Both the position numbers and the translations under genes were made by a program. The notes under the pieces are model-generated. The model did no database searches and was not told the origin of the DNA. It saw only the letters and a program-made list of their open reading frames with translations. This document shows positions 5,464-5,487 of a stretch of DNA of 5,487 bases, piece after piece; the first letter of the stretch is position 1; each line of letters opens with the position of its first letter. Source of the DNA: an uncultured Clostridia bacterium (lineage in GTDB: Bacteria; Bacillota; Clostridia; TANB77; CAG-508); contig CAKOYB010000022.1 of the NCBI GenBank assembly GCA_934130435.1, positions 1-5,487 on the forward strand, in the 5' to 3' direction.

Positions 5464-5487
5464 GAGTGAGAAGTGTTATTAGTTAAA

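Overview
The window is very AT-rich and reads as one edge of a tailed-virus prophage, probably in a methanogenic archaeon of the Methanobrevibacter/Methanosphaera type (Methanobacteriales). The archaeal reading rests on a consensus TATA box (TTTATATA) with a strong Shine-Dalgarno site downstream, a second well-placed TATA box, poly-T stretches without strong hairpins where terminators are expected, and a tRNA 3' end that does not encode CCA. An AT-rich Firmicute is a weaker alternative. The genus is inference; no marker gene is present.

Layout, left to right. Positions 1-165 hold no convincing protein gene, but do contain a possible structured RNA closed by a 7-bp helix and two T runs. Positions 167-208 hold the 3' part of a tRNA gene on the minus strand (T arm and acceptor strand), which is the kind of remnant integrase recombination leaves at one end of a provirus. 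A 36-codon plus-strand gene (297-407) with its own TATA box and ribosome binding site follows. It runs tail to tail into a 59-codon minus-strand gene (414-593) that also has its own TATA box. The minus strand from 5279 down to 652 is one operon in the classic DNA-packaging order: small terminase, large terminase, HK97-type portal, then a MuF/SPP1 gp7-type minor head protein. The junctions overlap by 41, 4 and 4 nt, so the genes are probably translationally coupled. The 208 bp upstream of the operon are non-coding and carry a striking nested palindrome, a likely operator.

How it works together. The small terminase would recognise viral DNA, the large terminase would cut it and pump it through the portal, and the MuF protein would join the portal inside the procapsid. 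The MuF protein is the most interesting product. Its last 200 residues form an extra domain with an HxHP-x6-SxxD motif of JAB/JAMM (RadC-like) metalloproteins, encoded by DNA of clearly lower GC than the MuF core. This resembles the MuF-effector chimeras known from bacterial phages. The small acidic gene directly downstream, with a separate promoter, is a candidate partner. No scaffold, major capsid or tail gene lies between the MuF gene and the putative attachment site, so the element may be truncated, rearranged, or a capsid-borrowing satellite.
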